Counted from the stretch's first letter, positions 35,150 through 43,712 are shown. The stretch is 51,830 nucleotides of DNA from Alterirhizorhabdus solaris (GCF_007785815.1 NZ_VNIM01000020.1:1-51830), one strand, 5' to 3'. The notes: generated from the letters alone by a model not told the origin. Numbers and translations are program-made.

Positions 35150-35234
35150 GTGGACACCGACGGCGCGCGGACCGTTCATGCCCCCGGATACCGATCGGAT
35201 CGGCCGGCGTATCGACCCCGATCGGAGCATGATG

Positions 35235-36296
35235 ATGACGAAAACGGCATTGGTGGTGGGCGCCAGCGGCATCGTGGGTAGCGCGACCGCGGCGTTGCTC
35301 GTGGACAAGGGCTGGAAGGTTCACGGGCTGGCCCGGCGGCCTTCCGTGCAATCGGGCGTATCCCCCGTTGCGGCGGACCTGCTCGACGCCGCCGGCACCG
35401 CCACGGCGCTTGCCGGGATCGATCCCGACGCCGTGTTCATCACCACATGGCTGCGGCAGGACAGCGAGGCCGAGAACATCCGCGTCAACGCCGCGATGGT
35501 GCGCAACCTGCTCGACGGCCTGCCGAAACCGACCGGACCGCGCCATGTCGCGCTGGTGACGGGTTTGAAGCATTATCTCGGGCCGTTCGAGGCCTATGGC
35601 AAAGGCACACTGCCGCAGACGCCGTTCCGCGAGGAGCAGGGCCGGCTCGACATCGAGAACTTCTATTACGCGCAGGAGGACGAGGTGTTCGCCGCGGCGG
35701 CACGCGACGGCTTCAGCTGGAGCGTCCACCGCCCGCACACGGTGATCGGCAAGGCGGTGGGCAATGCGATGAACATGGGCACCACGCTCGCCGTCTATGC
35801 CACGCTGTGCCGCGAGGCGGGCCGGTTGTTCACCTTCCCCGGATCGGCGATGCAGTGGTCCGGGCTGACCGACATGACCGACGCTGGGCAGCTGGCGGAC
35901 CATCTGTTGTGGGCGGCGGAGACCGGGGCGGCGCATGACGAGGAATTCAACGTCGTCAACGGCGATATCTTTCGCTGGCAGTGGATGTGGGGCCGGATCG
36001 CCGAATGGTTCGGGCTGGAGGCGGCACCGTTCGACGGGACCGTCCGCCCGCTGGAGCAGCAGATGGCCGACGACGCCGGGACGTGGCGGGCCATCGCGGA
36101 ACGCGAGGGACTGGCCGAACCGGACCTCGCCCGGCTGGCATCGCCGTGGCACACCGACGCCGATCTCGGCCGCCCGATCGAGGTGGTGACGGACATGTCG
36201 AAGAGCCGGCGGCTGGGCTTCACCGGCTACCGGCCGACCGACGACGCCTTCTTCGCGCTGTTCGAGCGGCTGCGCGCGGACCGGCTGATCCCCTGA
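35235..36296 (+). CDS. PRISE-like enone reductase (SDR75 family)
   Basis: NADPH-dependent reductase of the progesterone 5-beta-reductase/iridoid synthase type, which reduces C=C bonds next to a carbonyl. Residues 9-15 are the Rossmann motif GASGIVG. The family's special catalytic pair is present: Lys112 in TGLKHYLGPFEAYGK and Tyr144/145 in ENFYYAQED, unlike the YxxxK of classical SDRs. SWSVHRPHTVIGKAVGNAMN is also typical. Of three successive ATGs (35229, 35232, 35235) the last is chosen because GGAG lies 7 nt before it. It converges with radC, with 2 bp between stops. Natural substrate unknown. Confidence 0.87.
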   Translation: MTKTALVVGASGIVGSATAALLVDKGWKVHGLARRPSVQSGVSPVAADLLDAAGTATALAGIDPDAVFITTWLRQDSEAENIRVNAAMVRNLLDGLPKPTGPRHVALVTGLKHYLGPFEAYGKGTLPQTPFREEQGRLDIENFYYAQEDEVFAAAARDGFSWSVHRPHTVIGKAVGNAMNMGTTLAVYATLCREAGRLFTFPGSAMQWSGLTDMTDAGQLADHLLWAAETGAAHDEEFNVVNGDIFRWQWMWGRIAEWFGLEAAPFDGTVRPLEQQMADDAGTWRAIAEREGLAEPDLARLASPWHTDADLGRPIEVVTDMSKSRRLGFTGYRPTDDAFFALFERLRADRLIP

Positions 36297-36298
36297 GG

Positions 36299-37030
36299 CT
36301 ACAGCAGCCCCAGCGCCTTCATGCTCGAATGGCCGTCGCGCCCGATGATGACGTGATCGTGGACGCCGATGCCGAACAGCCGCCCGGCCTCCACGATTTC
36401 GCGCGTCAGGCCGATGTCGGCCTTGCTGGGCTTAGGGTCGCCGCTGGGGTGGTTGTGGACGAGGATCAGCGAGGCGCTGCCGTAATCGATCGCCTTGCGG
36501 ATCACCTCGCGTAGATGGAGCGCCGCCTGGTCGATCGAGCCTTCGGACATCAGATCGTCGCGGATCAGTTCGTTGCGGCTGTTCAGGTGAAGCGCACGCA
36601 CCCGCTCCACCCCGCGATCGGCCATGTCGACGTGGGGATACTCGAGCAGCGCATCCCAGCTCGACAGGATCGGCTGGGCGGTCACCCGCGCGCGGCGCAT
36701 CCGCACGGCGGACGCCTCGACGATCTTGATCGCGCCGATCACGCCTTCGGTCAGCCCGCCGATCCGCGCCAGCGCCTCCGGATCGGCGTGGAGCAGCGCG
36801 CCGTAGCTGCCGAACGCGGCGAGCAGGCGGCGGGCGAGCGGCTTGGTATCGCGGCGCGGGATGGCGAGGGCGAGCAGATATTCGACCAGCTCGTGATCCT
36901 GCAGCGCATCCGGCCCCTGCTCGATCAGCCGGCGACGCAGGCGGCCGCGATGGCCGCTGGCGTCGTGGCCCGGATCGCCCGGAGGCTTGGGGTGCGGGCG
37001 TTCGGGAAAGAGGTGGTCCATTCGCGCCAT
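36299..37030 (-). CDS. radC: RadC-family JAB/MPN domain protein
   Basis: Widespread protein of unclear function, once linked to DNA repair. The 243-residue product has an N-terminal helix-hairpin-helix-type region (about 25-110, LARIGGLTEGVIGAIK) and a C-terminal JAB metalloprotease-like domain with the zinc motif LVHNHPSGDPKPSKAD (HxH and Asp) and an upstream glutamate in SEGSIDQAALH. ATG 37030 (MARMDHLF) is used; ATG 37021 is equally possible, as no ribosome binding site is clear. It diverges from the ydbH-like gene. Confidence 0.93.
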   Translation of the reverse strand: MARMDHLFPERPHPKPPGDPGHDASGHRGRLRRRLIEQGPDALQDHELVEYLLALAIPRRDTKPLARRLLAAFGSYGALLHADPEALARIGGLTEGVIGAIKIVEASAVRMRRARVTAQPILSSWDALLEYPHVDMADRGVERVRALHLNSRNELIRDDLMSEGSIDQAALHLREVIRKAIDYGSASLILVHNHPSGDPKPSKADIGLTREIVEAGRLFGIGVHDHVIIGRDGHSSMKALGLL

Positions 37031-37123
37031 TTGGGCGTTGGGGGGCGAGCAAGACAAGGAAAAGCGATGACGGCCGCCAAATTCCATTCGCCGCGCGCGG
37101 CGGCCCGGGGCTAGACCACGGCG

Positions 37124-40100
37124 ATGGACGAAGAGACGGTGCGGCGGCCGCGACGATGGCGCAAGGCGGTGGCGGTGCTGGTGGCGGTGCTGCTGCTCGC
37201 GCTCCTGGGCCTGTGGAGCCAGCGCAAGCCGATCGCCCGGGGCATCGTCGATCGCGAACTGCGCGCGCGCAACGTGCCGGCGCGCTACCGCATCGCCGAT
37301 CTGGGGCCGGGCGTGCAGCGGCTGACCAACGTGGTGATCGGCGATCCGGCCTCCCCCGACCTGACCGCCGACGAACTGGTGCTGCGGCTGCGCTACGGCT
37401 TGGGCCTGCCGACCGTCGGCACGATCGAGGGGCGCGGCGTACGGCTGCGCGGGCGGCTGGTGGAGGGCAAGCTCTCGTTCGGGGCGATCGACCGGTTGCT
37501 GCCGGCGTCGGACGGCGCGCCGTTCAACCTGCCCGATGTCGCGGTGGATCTGGCCGATGCGCGGATACGGGTGGAGAGCGCGTTCGGCGCGGTCGATCTT
37601 GGGGTCAGCGGGGCGGGCAACCTCGCCGACGGCTTCGTCGGGCGGGTGGTGGCGAACGCGCCGCGTCTCGCGTCGGGCGATTGCACGGCGCGCGCGGTTT
37701 CGGCGACGCTTGCCGTCCGGATCGAGGATCGCCAGCCGCGTTTGTCCGGCCCGCTGGGGACGGAAAGTCTGCGTTGTGCGGGTATCACCCTGGAACGGCC
37801 ACGGATCGATCTTGCGACGGTGCTTGCCCCCGATCTCGCCCCGCGTACCGCCCAGGCGACGTTCGTCGGCGGGCGGCTGGCTCACGGCAGCGAGCAGGTG
37901 GGGGCGGTGCGGGGGCGGATCAGCTACGACGCCACCGATCCGCGAGATCGCCACGGCCGGCTGGAACTGGCCGGGCAGGCGCTGCGGACCCGCTATGGCA
38001 CGGCGCGCGCTTTCCGCTGGCAGGGGCCGTACCGTATCGGCGCCGCGGTGGGGCCGGGCGGCGTGCGACCGTTGCGCGCATCGGGCGACCTCGCGATCGA
38101 CGGCGCGGATATCCTCGCCACACGCGTGGCCGGCGATCATGCCCGGGCGCTGGCAGGCTCGCCGCTGGAGCCGATCGGGCAGGCGCTCGCCGGTGCCATC
38201 GTGGCGGCCGGGCGTGACGCGAACCTGACCGCACGGCTGGCGTTCGACGGCGATATCGGCGGCCGTGCCGCGCCGATCGCGGGGGAGGTACAGGCGAGCG
38301 CGATCGGGCTGGCGAGCCGCTCCGGCGCGCGGATCGCGTTCGGTGGCGGGGCGGGGCTGACAGTCGCGACGACCGGCGGCACGCGACTCGACGGTCTGGT
38401 GACGACGGGCGGGGGCGGGCTGCCTGCCGCGCGCGTCATATTGAAACAGGCCGCCGCCGGGGCGTCGATGAGCGGCACCGCCACGGTTGCACCCTATACG
38501 GTCGACGGCGCCCGGCTTGCGCTGGCGCCATCGCGTTTTTCGCTGGAGGGGGGGCGGTTGCGCCTCGCCACCGTCGCCACGATCGACGGACCGCTCGGCG
38601 ACGGGCGGGTGCGCGGGCTGACGCTGCCGCTGGCCGCCACCTTTGAGAAGACGTTGCGCGTGAACGAGGCGTGCGTGCCGCTCACCTTCGCGTCTCTGTC
38701 GATCGCCGGCATGGATCTGGGCGCGACGCGGCTGCCGCTGTGCCCCGTCGGCGGCGCGATGCTGAGGGTGGCGAACGGCCGCCTGACCGGCGGCATGGCC
38801 GTGCCGCGCCCGCGCCTTGCCGGCCGGGTCGGCAGCCAGCCGCTGACGATCGCTGCCGCCGATCTGCGCGTCGATGTCGCCCGTGCGGGCTTCACCGCCG
38901 ATACGGTCGCGATCCGGCTGGGTGGCGAGAACGGCACCCGGCTGGATCTGGCGCGGCTGGACGGGCGCACCGGCCCCGGCGGCATCGCCGGGCGCTTTAC
39001 CGGGGCGGCGGGGGCCATCGCCAAGGTACCGCTGCTGCTGTCCGGCGGCGAGGGCACCTGGCGGCTGGCACAGGGGCGGCTGGGGATCGAGGCGCGTGCA
39101 ACCGTGGCCGATGCCGATGCAAATCCCCGCTTCGTGCCGCTGGTTGCGCACGACATCGCGCTAAAACTGACCGGCGGCTTGATCCGCGTGACGGGCACGC
39201 TGCGGCTCCCGTCGAACAACGTGCCCGTCACCAACGTCGCCATCATTCATGATCTGCATGACGGGCAGGGGCATGCGACGCTGGACGTGCCCGGCCTCAC
39301 CTTCGGCCCCGCGTTCCAGCCCGAGATGTTGACCCGGCTGACGCTGGGCGTCGTCGCCAACGTTTCCGGCACGGTCGCCGGAAAGGGCCGGATCGACTGG
39401 AATCGCGAAGGCGTGACCAGCACCGGCGACTTCGCCACCGACGGGATCGATCTGGCCGCCGTGTTCGGCCCGGTGACTGGGATCAGGGGAAAGATCCACT
39501 TCTCCGACCTGCTCGGCCTCGTCACCCCGCCGGGCCAGCTCGTGACGGTGGCATCGTTCAACCCGGGCATCGCCGTGGAGGGCGGGGTGATCGGCTATCA
39601 GCTGCTGCCCGGCCTGAAGGTGGCGGTGGGCGGCGGCAAGTGGCCGTTCTCGGGCGGTTCGCTGATCCTCGAACCGACCGTGCTCGATTTTGGCCAGCCG
39701 GTGGAGCGGCGGATGACTTTCCGCGTCGAGGGGATGCAGGCGGGCGCCTTCATCTCCCGGTTCGAGTTCAAGAACATCGAGGCGACCGGCGTGTTCGACG
39801 GAACGCTGCCGATGATCTTCGACGAGCGCGGCGGGCGGATCAGCGGCGGGCGGCTGGTGGTACGCAAGGGCGGCGGCACGCTGGCCTATGTGGGGGAGCT
39901 GACCAACGAGGATCTCGGCATGTTCGGCAAGCTGGCCTTCGATGCGCTGAAGGCGATCCGCTACGACAATCTGGCGATCGAGCTGGACGGCGCGCTGGAC
40001 AGCGAGATCGTCAGCCGCATCCTGTTCACCGGGATCAACGAGAACCCGGCGCCGGGCAAGGAGGCGAAGGGGCTGCTGAAGAACCTGACGGGGCTGCCGT

Positions 40101-40267
40101 TCCGGTTCAATATCGTCATCCGCGCGCCGTTCCGCGGGTTGACCAGTTCGGCCGAGGCGTTCGCCAATCCGGGCAGCCTGCTCGGCGATGCGGTGGCGCC
40201 CGCCGTGCCTGCCGATACCCCCGCCGCCCCGGCCGTTCAGCCCCCGCTCAGCGAGGATAAGCGATGA
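37124..40267 (+). CDS. ydbH: YdbH-like intermembrane phospholipid-transport protein
   Basis: Encodes 1047 residues. A single N-terminal membrane anchor (about 14-33) is followed by a very long beta-rich domain of the AsmA/TamB type, which in this family forms a hydrophobic groove across the periplasm. The C-terminal third (FRVEGMQAGAFISRFEFKNI, GVFDGTLPMIFDERGGRISGG and YVGELTNEDLGMFGKLAFDALK in pieces) is the characteristic YdbH (dicarboxylate-diol-like) end. In E. coli, YdbH binds the lipoprotein YnbE to complete a bridge that carries phospholipids to the outer membrane. The same partner gene follows here with a 4-bp overlap or 47-bp gap, depending on its start, so the system is intact. Confidence 0.9.
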   Translation: MDEETVRRPRRWRKAVAVLVAVLLLALLGLWSQRKPIARGIVDRELRARNVPARYRIADLGPGVQRLTNVVIGDPASPDLTADELVLRLRYGLGLPTVGTIEGRGVRLRGRLVEGKLSFGAIDRLLPASDGAPFNLPDVAVDLADARIRVESAFGAVDLGVSGAGNLADGFVGRVVANAPRLASGDCTARAVSATLAVRIEDRQPRLSGPLGTESLRCAGITLERPRIDLATVLAPDLAPRTAQATFVGGRLAHGSEQVGAVRGRISYDATDPRDRHGRLELAGQALRTRYGTARAFRWQGPYRIGAAVGPGGVRPLRASGDLAIDGADILATRVAGDHARALAGSPLEPIGQALAGAIVAAGRDANLTARLAFDGDIGGRAAPIAGEVQASAIGLASRSGARIAFGGGAGLTVATTGGTRLDGLVTTGGGGLPAARVILKQAAAGASMSGTATVAPYTVDGARLALAPSRFSLEGGRLRLATVATIDGPLGDGRVRGLTLPLAATFEKTLRVNEACVPLTFASLSIAGMDLGATRLPLCPVGGAMLRVANGRLTGGMAVPRPRLAGRVGSQPLTIAAADLRVDVARAGFTADTVAIRLGGENGTRLDLARLDGRTGPGGIAGRFTGAAGAIAKVPLLLSGGEGTWRLAQGRLGIEARATVADADANPRFVPLVAHDIALKLTGGLIRVTGTLRLPSNNVPVTNVAIIHDLHDGQGHATLDVPGLTFGPAFQPEMLTRLTLGVVANVSGTVAGKGRIDWNREGVTSTGDFATDGIDLAAVFGPVTGIRGKIHFSDLLGLVTPPGQLVTVASFNPGIAVEGGVIGYQLLPGLKVAVGGGKWPFSGGSLILEPTVLDFGQPVERRMTFRVEGMQAGAFISRFEFKNIEATGVFDGTLPMIFDERGGRISGGRLVVRKGGGTLAYVGELTNEDLGMFGKLAFDALKAIRYDNLAIELDGALDSEIVSRILFTGINENPAPGKEAKGLLKNLTGLPFRFNIVIRAPFRGLTSSAEAFANPGSLLGDAVAPAVPADTPAAPAVQPPLSEDKR

Positions 40268-40314
40268 AGTGCAGGAGATTGACGTTGGAACGATCGAGTG
40301 AGACTTTTCCGCGT

Positions 40315-40500
40315 ATGAGAACGCCGTTCATCCCGCTGCTCGCGGCCGGCCTCGTGCTGGGGGGGTGCATCACGGTGAAGGCGCCGGAGAAGCCGATCGA
40401 GATCAACCTCAACGTCAATGTCAGGCAGGAGGTGGTCGTGAAGCTCCAGAAGGATGCCGGCGACTTCATCTCCAAGAACCCGGAGCTATTCCCGCAATGA
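40315..40500 (+). CDS. ynbE: YnbE-family outer-membrane lipoprotein
   Basis: Short lipoprotein of 61 residues, the same length as E. coli YnbE. The lipobox LVLGGC places the acylated Cys at about residue 17; the mature part contains ITVKAPEKPIEINLNVNV, which in YnbE supplies beta strands that extend the YdbH groove, and then VVVKLQKDAGDFI. An in-frame ATG at 40264 overlapping the ydbH stop would add 17 residues before the signal peptide; the shorter start is chosen to match the family. Its stop overlaps the next gene start (ATGA). Confidence 0.88.
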   Translation: MRTPFIPLLAAGLVLGGCITVKAPEKPIEINLNVNVRQEVVVKLQKDAGDFISKNPELFPQ

Positions 40501-40883
40501 CCCGCTCGACGAAACGACTGCTGACCATGGCCCTCGGTGCCGCGCTCGCGGCCGGTATCGCCGGAGCGGCCTACGCCCAGGATGCCGACCTTCAGGCCGC
40601 GATCGCGCAAGGGATCGTGGGCGAGAAGGCCGATGGCTATATGGGCCTCGCCAAGCCCGCCTCTGGCGAGATCAAGGCGAAGGTCGACGCGATCAACATC
40701 AAGCGTCGCGCCGCCTTCACCCCCGAAGCGGTCCGGCGCGGCGTGACGCTGGAGGAGTGGGCCGCCGCCATCGGCTGCAAGACGCTCGCCGGGCGCGTGG
40801 CCGACGGGCAGGCGTACCAGCTGCCGGACGGCGTGTGGCGTACCAAGTCCGGCCCGATCGCCCTTCCTGCAAGCTGCGGCTGA
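40497..40883 (+). CDS. ydbL: YdbL-family periplasmic protein (DUF1318)
   Basis: Encodes 128 residues with a signal peptide (about 1-28, ending AAYAQ) and a DUF1318 domain (ADLQAAIAQGIVGEKADGYMG, then IKAKVDAINIKRRAAF). In E. coli, YdbL acts with YdbH and YnbE and is thought to regulate how the bridge forms. The C-terminal 40 residues (IGCKTLAGRVADGQAYQLPD) extend beyond the E. coli protein; this end, with two Cys, is common in alphaproteobacterial versions. Its ATG overlaps the ynbE stop by 4 bp. Confidence 0.9.
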   Translation: MTRSTKRLLTMALGAALAAGIAGAAYAQDADLQAAIAQGIVGEKADGYMGLAKPASGEIKAKVDAINIKRRAAFTPEAVRRGVTLEEWAAAIGCKTLAGRVADGQAYQLPDGVWRTKSGPIALPASCG

Positions 40884-40925
40884 GGCGCACGCCCCCGCGC
40901 CGGGGCGATGCCGCGACGCGATGTG

Positions 40926-40954
40926 TTGACTTGGGCATACCCCCTTCCTAAAGG
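40926..40954 (+). promoter_or_regulatory. Sigma70-like promoter of the atp operon
   Basis: TTGACT (40926-40931, 5 of 6 consensus) is followed after 17 bp by TAAAGG (40949-40954, 3 of 6), 66 bp before the atpI start. It is the best match in the 136-bp gap between ydbL and atpI. The -10 is weak. Confidence 0.45.
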
Positions 40955-41019
40955 GACCGGGCCTCGGCGGGGTCGCTCACCGGCATGTTCCTCCTCGTCC
41001 AAAAGGGCAGGGAGCGGAT

Positions 41020-41340
41020 GTGGCGAAGGACGATCTCGGGCAGGATCCTCGAAGCGGGGAAGATGCGCGCCTCACGTCGCTCGACGAGCGACTGGCGGCC
41101 GCACATCACGCGGAGAAGGTCAGGACCGGCACGAAGCAGGCGAAGCCCGGGAAGGGATATTCCCAGGGTAATCGCGTGCTGGCCGAACTGATCGCGGGCC
41201 CTGCCGGTGGAGCGTTGATCGGCTGGCTGCTGGACCGCTGGCTGGGAACCTCCCCGTGGCTCCTGATGGGATTGCTGTTCGGTGGAATAGTGGTCGCGTT
41301 CAGGAACATCATCCGGATTTCAAACGAGCGCCCTGAGTAG
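41020..41340 (+). CDS. atpI: ATP synthase assembly protein AtpI
   Basis: Helps assemble the c-ring of the F0 sector. The 106-residue product has a charged 45-residue cytoplasmic tail and two membrane helices (about 55-72 and 78-95), with the AtpI motif GPAGGALIGWLLDRWLGTSP. The start is GTG, preceded by GGGAG; an overlapping ATG one base earlier is in another frame. It heads the F0 operon, 38 bp before atpB, the standard alphaproteobacterial order. Confidence 0.93.
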   Translation: MAKDDLGQDPRSGEDARLTSLDERLAAAHHAEKVRTGTKQAKPGKGYSQGNRVLAELIAGPAGGALIGWLLDRWLGTSPWLLMGLLFGGIVVAFRNIIRISNERPE

Positions 41341-41378
41341 TTTCGGGGCGCTCGGCGCATAGCAGGGGGATTGGCAGC

Positions 41379-42164
41379 GTGGCGGCCGAATCAGGCAAGA
41401 TCGATCCGATGCACCAGTTCCTGGTCGAGCCGCTGTTCGGCCAGCACCTGGTGGTCGGTGGCTATGATATCTCGTTCACCAATTCCGCCTTGTGGATGGT
41501 GCTGACGCTGGGTGTGCTGTGGGTATTCATGCTCGGTGGCATGAAGCGCGAACTGGTGCCCGGCCGCTGGCAGGCCGCGGTGGAAAGCCTGACCGGCTTC
41601 GTCGGCAACATGATGGACGCCAACATCGGGCCGAAGGGCAAGGCGTTCACGCCTTATGTCTTCTCGCTGTTCATGTTCATCCTGTTCGCCAACATCCTCG
41701 GCATGCTGCCGATCGGGGTGGTCGGCCTCCACGCCTTCACCGTGACGAGCCACCTGACCGTGACCGGCGTCCTCGCCGTCCTCAGCTTCTCGATCGTGCT
41801 GATCGTGGGTTTCGCCAAGCACAAGCTGCACTTTTTCTCGCTGTTCGTGCCGCACGGTACGCCGGTGGTGATGATCCCGCTGATCTTCCTCGTCGAGCTG
41901 CTGTCGTTCCTCGTCCGCCCCTTCTCGCTCGGTCTGCGACTGTTCGTGGCGATGACGGCGGGGCACATCCTGCTGAAGGTGCTCGCCGGGTTCGTCATCA
42001 ACGGGCTGAACGCCGGCCCGGGTATCGCCGCGATCGTCTCGATCCCCAGCTTCGTGCTGATGATCGGCATCACCCTGCTGGAACTGCTGGTATGTGCGAT
42101 CCAGGCGTATGTGTTCGCGCTGCTCACCTCGCTGTACCTGAACGACGCGATCAACCTTCACTAA
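41379..42164 (+). CDS. atpB: ATP synthase F0 subunit a
   Basis: Forms the proton half-channels beside the c-ring. The 261-residue product has five to six membrane helices. The essential arginine is in RPFSLGLRLFVAMTAGH; the position matching E. coli Asn214 is Ala here, and the Glu219 position is His, as is common in alphaproteobacteria. GITLLELLVCAIQAYVFALL near the end holds the Gln/Glu polar residues. The start is GTG with AGGGGG about 8 nt upstream. It lies between atpI and atpE. No F1 genes follow, so F1 is encoded elsewhere, as in other alphaproteobacteria. Confidence 0.96.
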   Translation: MAAESGKIDPMHQFLVEPLFGQHLVVGGYDISFTNSALWMVLTLGVLWVFMLGGMKRELVPGRWQAAVESLTGFVGNMMDANIGPKGKAFTPYVFSLFMFILFANILGMLPIGVVGLHAFTVTSHLTVTGVLAVLSFSIVLIVGFAKHKLHFFSLFVPHGTPVVMIPLIFLVELLSFLVRPFSLGLRLFVAMTAGHILLKVLAGFVINGLNAGPGIAAIVSIPSFVLMIGITLLELLVCAIQAYVFALLTSLYLNDAINLH

Positions 42165-42207
42165 GACTTTCATCAACCATCTCATACGTTTCACAAGGGA
42201 GTTTATC

Positions 42208-42435
42208 ATGGACGCAGAAGCCGCAAAGCTGATTGGTGCCGGTCTCGCCGCGATCGGCGTGGGCATGGCCGCACTGGGCGTCGGCAACGTCTTCGGCTCG
42301 TTCCTCGAGAGCGCGCTGCGCAACCCGGCCGCGGCCGATGGCCAGCAGGGCCGCCTCTTCATCGGCTTCGCCGCCGCCGAGCTTCTCGGTCTGCTGGCGT
42401 TCGTCGTCGCGATGATCCTGCTGTTCGTCGCCTGA
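42208..42435 (+). CDS. atpE: ATP synthase F0 subunit c
   Basis: Rotor subunit of 75 residues: two membrane helices joined by the polar loop ESALRNPAAADGQ. The proton-binding Glu is in FAAAELLGLLAF of the second helix. The rest of the site lacks the Gln/Ser-Thr set of sodium enzymes, so it is a proton type. AAGGGAG gives it the strongest ribosome binding site in the operon, and an 11-bp hairpin follows the stop; both suit a subunit needed in many copies per enzyme. Confidence 0.97.
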   Translation: MDAEAAKLIGAGLAAIGVGMAALGVGNVFGSFLESALRNPAAADGQQGRLFIGFAAAELLGLLAFVVAMILLFVA

Positions 42436-42446
42436 ACTGACTATCT

Positions 42447-42476
42447 TCGGGGCCGGCCGTTCCGCGCCGGCCCCGA
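42447..42476 (+). repeat. Hairpin after atpE (mRNA-stability or attenuation element)
   Basis: TCGGGGCCGGC and GCCGGCCCCGA are perfect 11-bp arms around an 8-nt loop, 11 bp after the atpE stop and 21 bp before the next start. CCTTATTTCC follows rather than a T-run, so most transcripts probably read on. A stem here would protect the upstream message from 3' decay and lower expression of the b-subunit genes relative to subunit c. Confidence 0.6.
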
Positions 42477-42497
42477 CCTTATTTCCGGGACTCCTCG

Positions 42498-42995
42498 ATG
42501 CCTCAGATCGCCCAGATCGCCGCTACCTATGCATCGCAGATCTTCTGGCTGCTGATCGTCTTCGGCCTGATCTATTTCGGGATCGGCAAGTCGATGCTGC
42601 CCAAGATCGAAGCGACCGTGGACGCCCGCGACCGGAAGATCGCCGACGACCTCGTCGCCGCCCAGAGCGCGCGCGCCGAGGCGGATCGCACCGAGGAAGC
42701 CTATCGCTCGGCGATGGACGCCGCCCGCGCCGCCGCGCTCAAGTCCACCCAGGATGCCAAGGCGCAGGCCGCGCGCGATGCCGAGGTCCGCGTCAAGGCG
42801 CGCGACGTCGAGCTGACCGCGCAGTATGACGCCGCCGAGCAGCGTATCGCCGCCTCGCGTGGCCAGGCACTGGCCAGCATCGAGGATGTCGCCGCCGAGG
42901 CCGCGCAGGACATCGTCGCCCGTATTTCCGGCGTGACGGTCGATCGCAGCGAAGCAGCGGGCGCCGTCCGCGCTGCGCTTGCCCCCGTCGCCTAA
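42498..42995 (+). CDS. atpF2: ATP synthase F0 subunit b'
   Basis: Peripheral stalk subunit of 165 residues. One N-terminal membrane helix (about 12-34, FWLLIVFGLIYFGIG) is followed by a long charged helix rich in Ala, Arg, Glu and Asp that runs to near the C-terminus and pairs with subunit b. The b/b' split is found in photosynthetic bacteria and alphaproteobacteria. Ribosome binding is weak (GGGACTCC), in line with low demand. It lies 62 bp after atpE and 21 bp before atpF. Which of the two is called b or b' follows position. Confidence 0.92.
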   Translation: MPQIAQIAATYASQIFWLLIVFGLIYFGIGKSMLPKIEATVDARDRKIADDLVAAQSARAEADRTEEAYRSAMDAARAAALKSTQDAKAQAARDAEVRVKARDVELTAQYDAAEQRIAASRGQALASIEDVAAEAAQDIVARISGVTVDRSEAAGAVRAALAPVA

Positions 42996-43016
42996 GCGCC
43001 TGTCGAGGATCCGATC

Positions 43017-43643
43017 ATGACCATGGCTCCCCAAACCGACGCCGACTCCGCACAGGTCGCGGCGAACCTCGCCGATGCCGATAAGCTGGAGGGGATGCAC
43101 GGCACCGCCTCCACCGCCGCCCACAGCGGCCCGGAACATCTCGATCCCGCCGCATGGGGCATGACCGCCACCGCCTGGGTGTCGCTGGCGATGATCGCCG
43201 TGATCGTGCTGATGGTGTGGAAGAAGGTGCCGGGCATCGTCGGCCGCGGGCTGGACAAGAAGATCGCCGGCATCCGAGCACAGCTCGACGAGGCCAGCCG
43301 GCTGCGTGCCGAGGCGGAGGCGCTGCGTGCCGAGTATCAGGCGAAGTCCGCCGCCGCCGCCGGCGAGGCCGAGGCCATCGTGACCCACGCCCGTGAGGAA
43401 GCCGCGACCATCGTCGAGCAGGCGCGCACCAATGCCGCCGCGCTGATCGAGCGCCGTGGCCGCATGGCCGAGGACAAGATCGGCGCCGCCGAGCGCGCCG
43501 CCATCGCCGACGTCCGCGCCACCGCCGCGCGCGCCGCCGCCACCGCCGCTGCGTCGATCATCGGATCGCGTCACGATGCGTCGGCCGATCGCGCGCTGGT
43601 GGACCAGACGATCGCCGGTCTGGGCACGACCCGCCTCAACTGA
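43017..43643 (+). CDS. atpF: ATP synthase F0 subunit b
   Basis: Second stalk subunit, 208 residues. An unusual hydrophilic N-terminus of about 50 residues (acidic, with MHGTASTAAHSGPEHLD) comes before the membrane helix (WVSLAMIAVIVLMVWKKVP, about 54-72). A long amphipathic helix follows. The N-terminal extension is typical of sphingomonad b subunits but its job is unknown. It is the last gene of the operon and is followed by a GNRA-loop terminator. Confidence 0.93.
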   Translation: MTMAPQTDADSAQVAANLADADKLEGMHGTASTAAHSGPEHLDPAAWGMTATAWVSLAMIAVIVLMVWKKVPGIVGRGLDKKIAGIRAQLDEASRLRAEAEALRAEYQAKSAAAAGEAEAIVTHAREEAATIVEQARTNAAALIERRGRMAEDKIGAAERAAIADVRATAARAAATAAASIIGSRHDASADRALVDQTIAGLGTTRLN

Positions 43644-43663
43644 TCGTACGGACAGGAAAAGAC

Positions 43664-43699
43664 GGGCGTGGCGGGCGACCGCCGCGCCCTTTCGCTTTG
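43664..43699 (+). terminator. Terminator of the F0 operon
   Basis: GGGCG-T-GGCGG, loop GCGA (a GNRA tetraloop), CCGCC-G-CGCCC form an 11-bp stem with one T-G pair, 21 bp after the atpF stop, followed by TTTCGCTTTG. The T-run is interrupted, but stem and position support intrinsic termination. It also lies close to the convergent DUF4337 gene. Confidence 0.75.
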
Positions 43700-43712
43700 T
43701 CGATACTCCCGG

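Noticed and set aside
37031-39151. Minus-strand extension that would make RadC 950 residues long
   Set aside because: The extension is antisense to the ydbH-like gene, and RadC proteins are about 220-250 residues.
40884-40910. GC-rich hairpin GCCCC/GGGGC after ydbL as a terminator
   Set aside because: Five base pairs only and no T-run follows, so termination is not supported.
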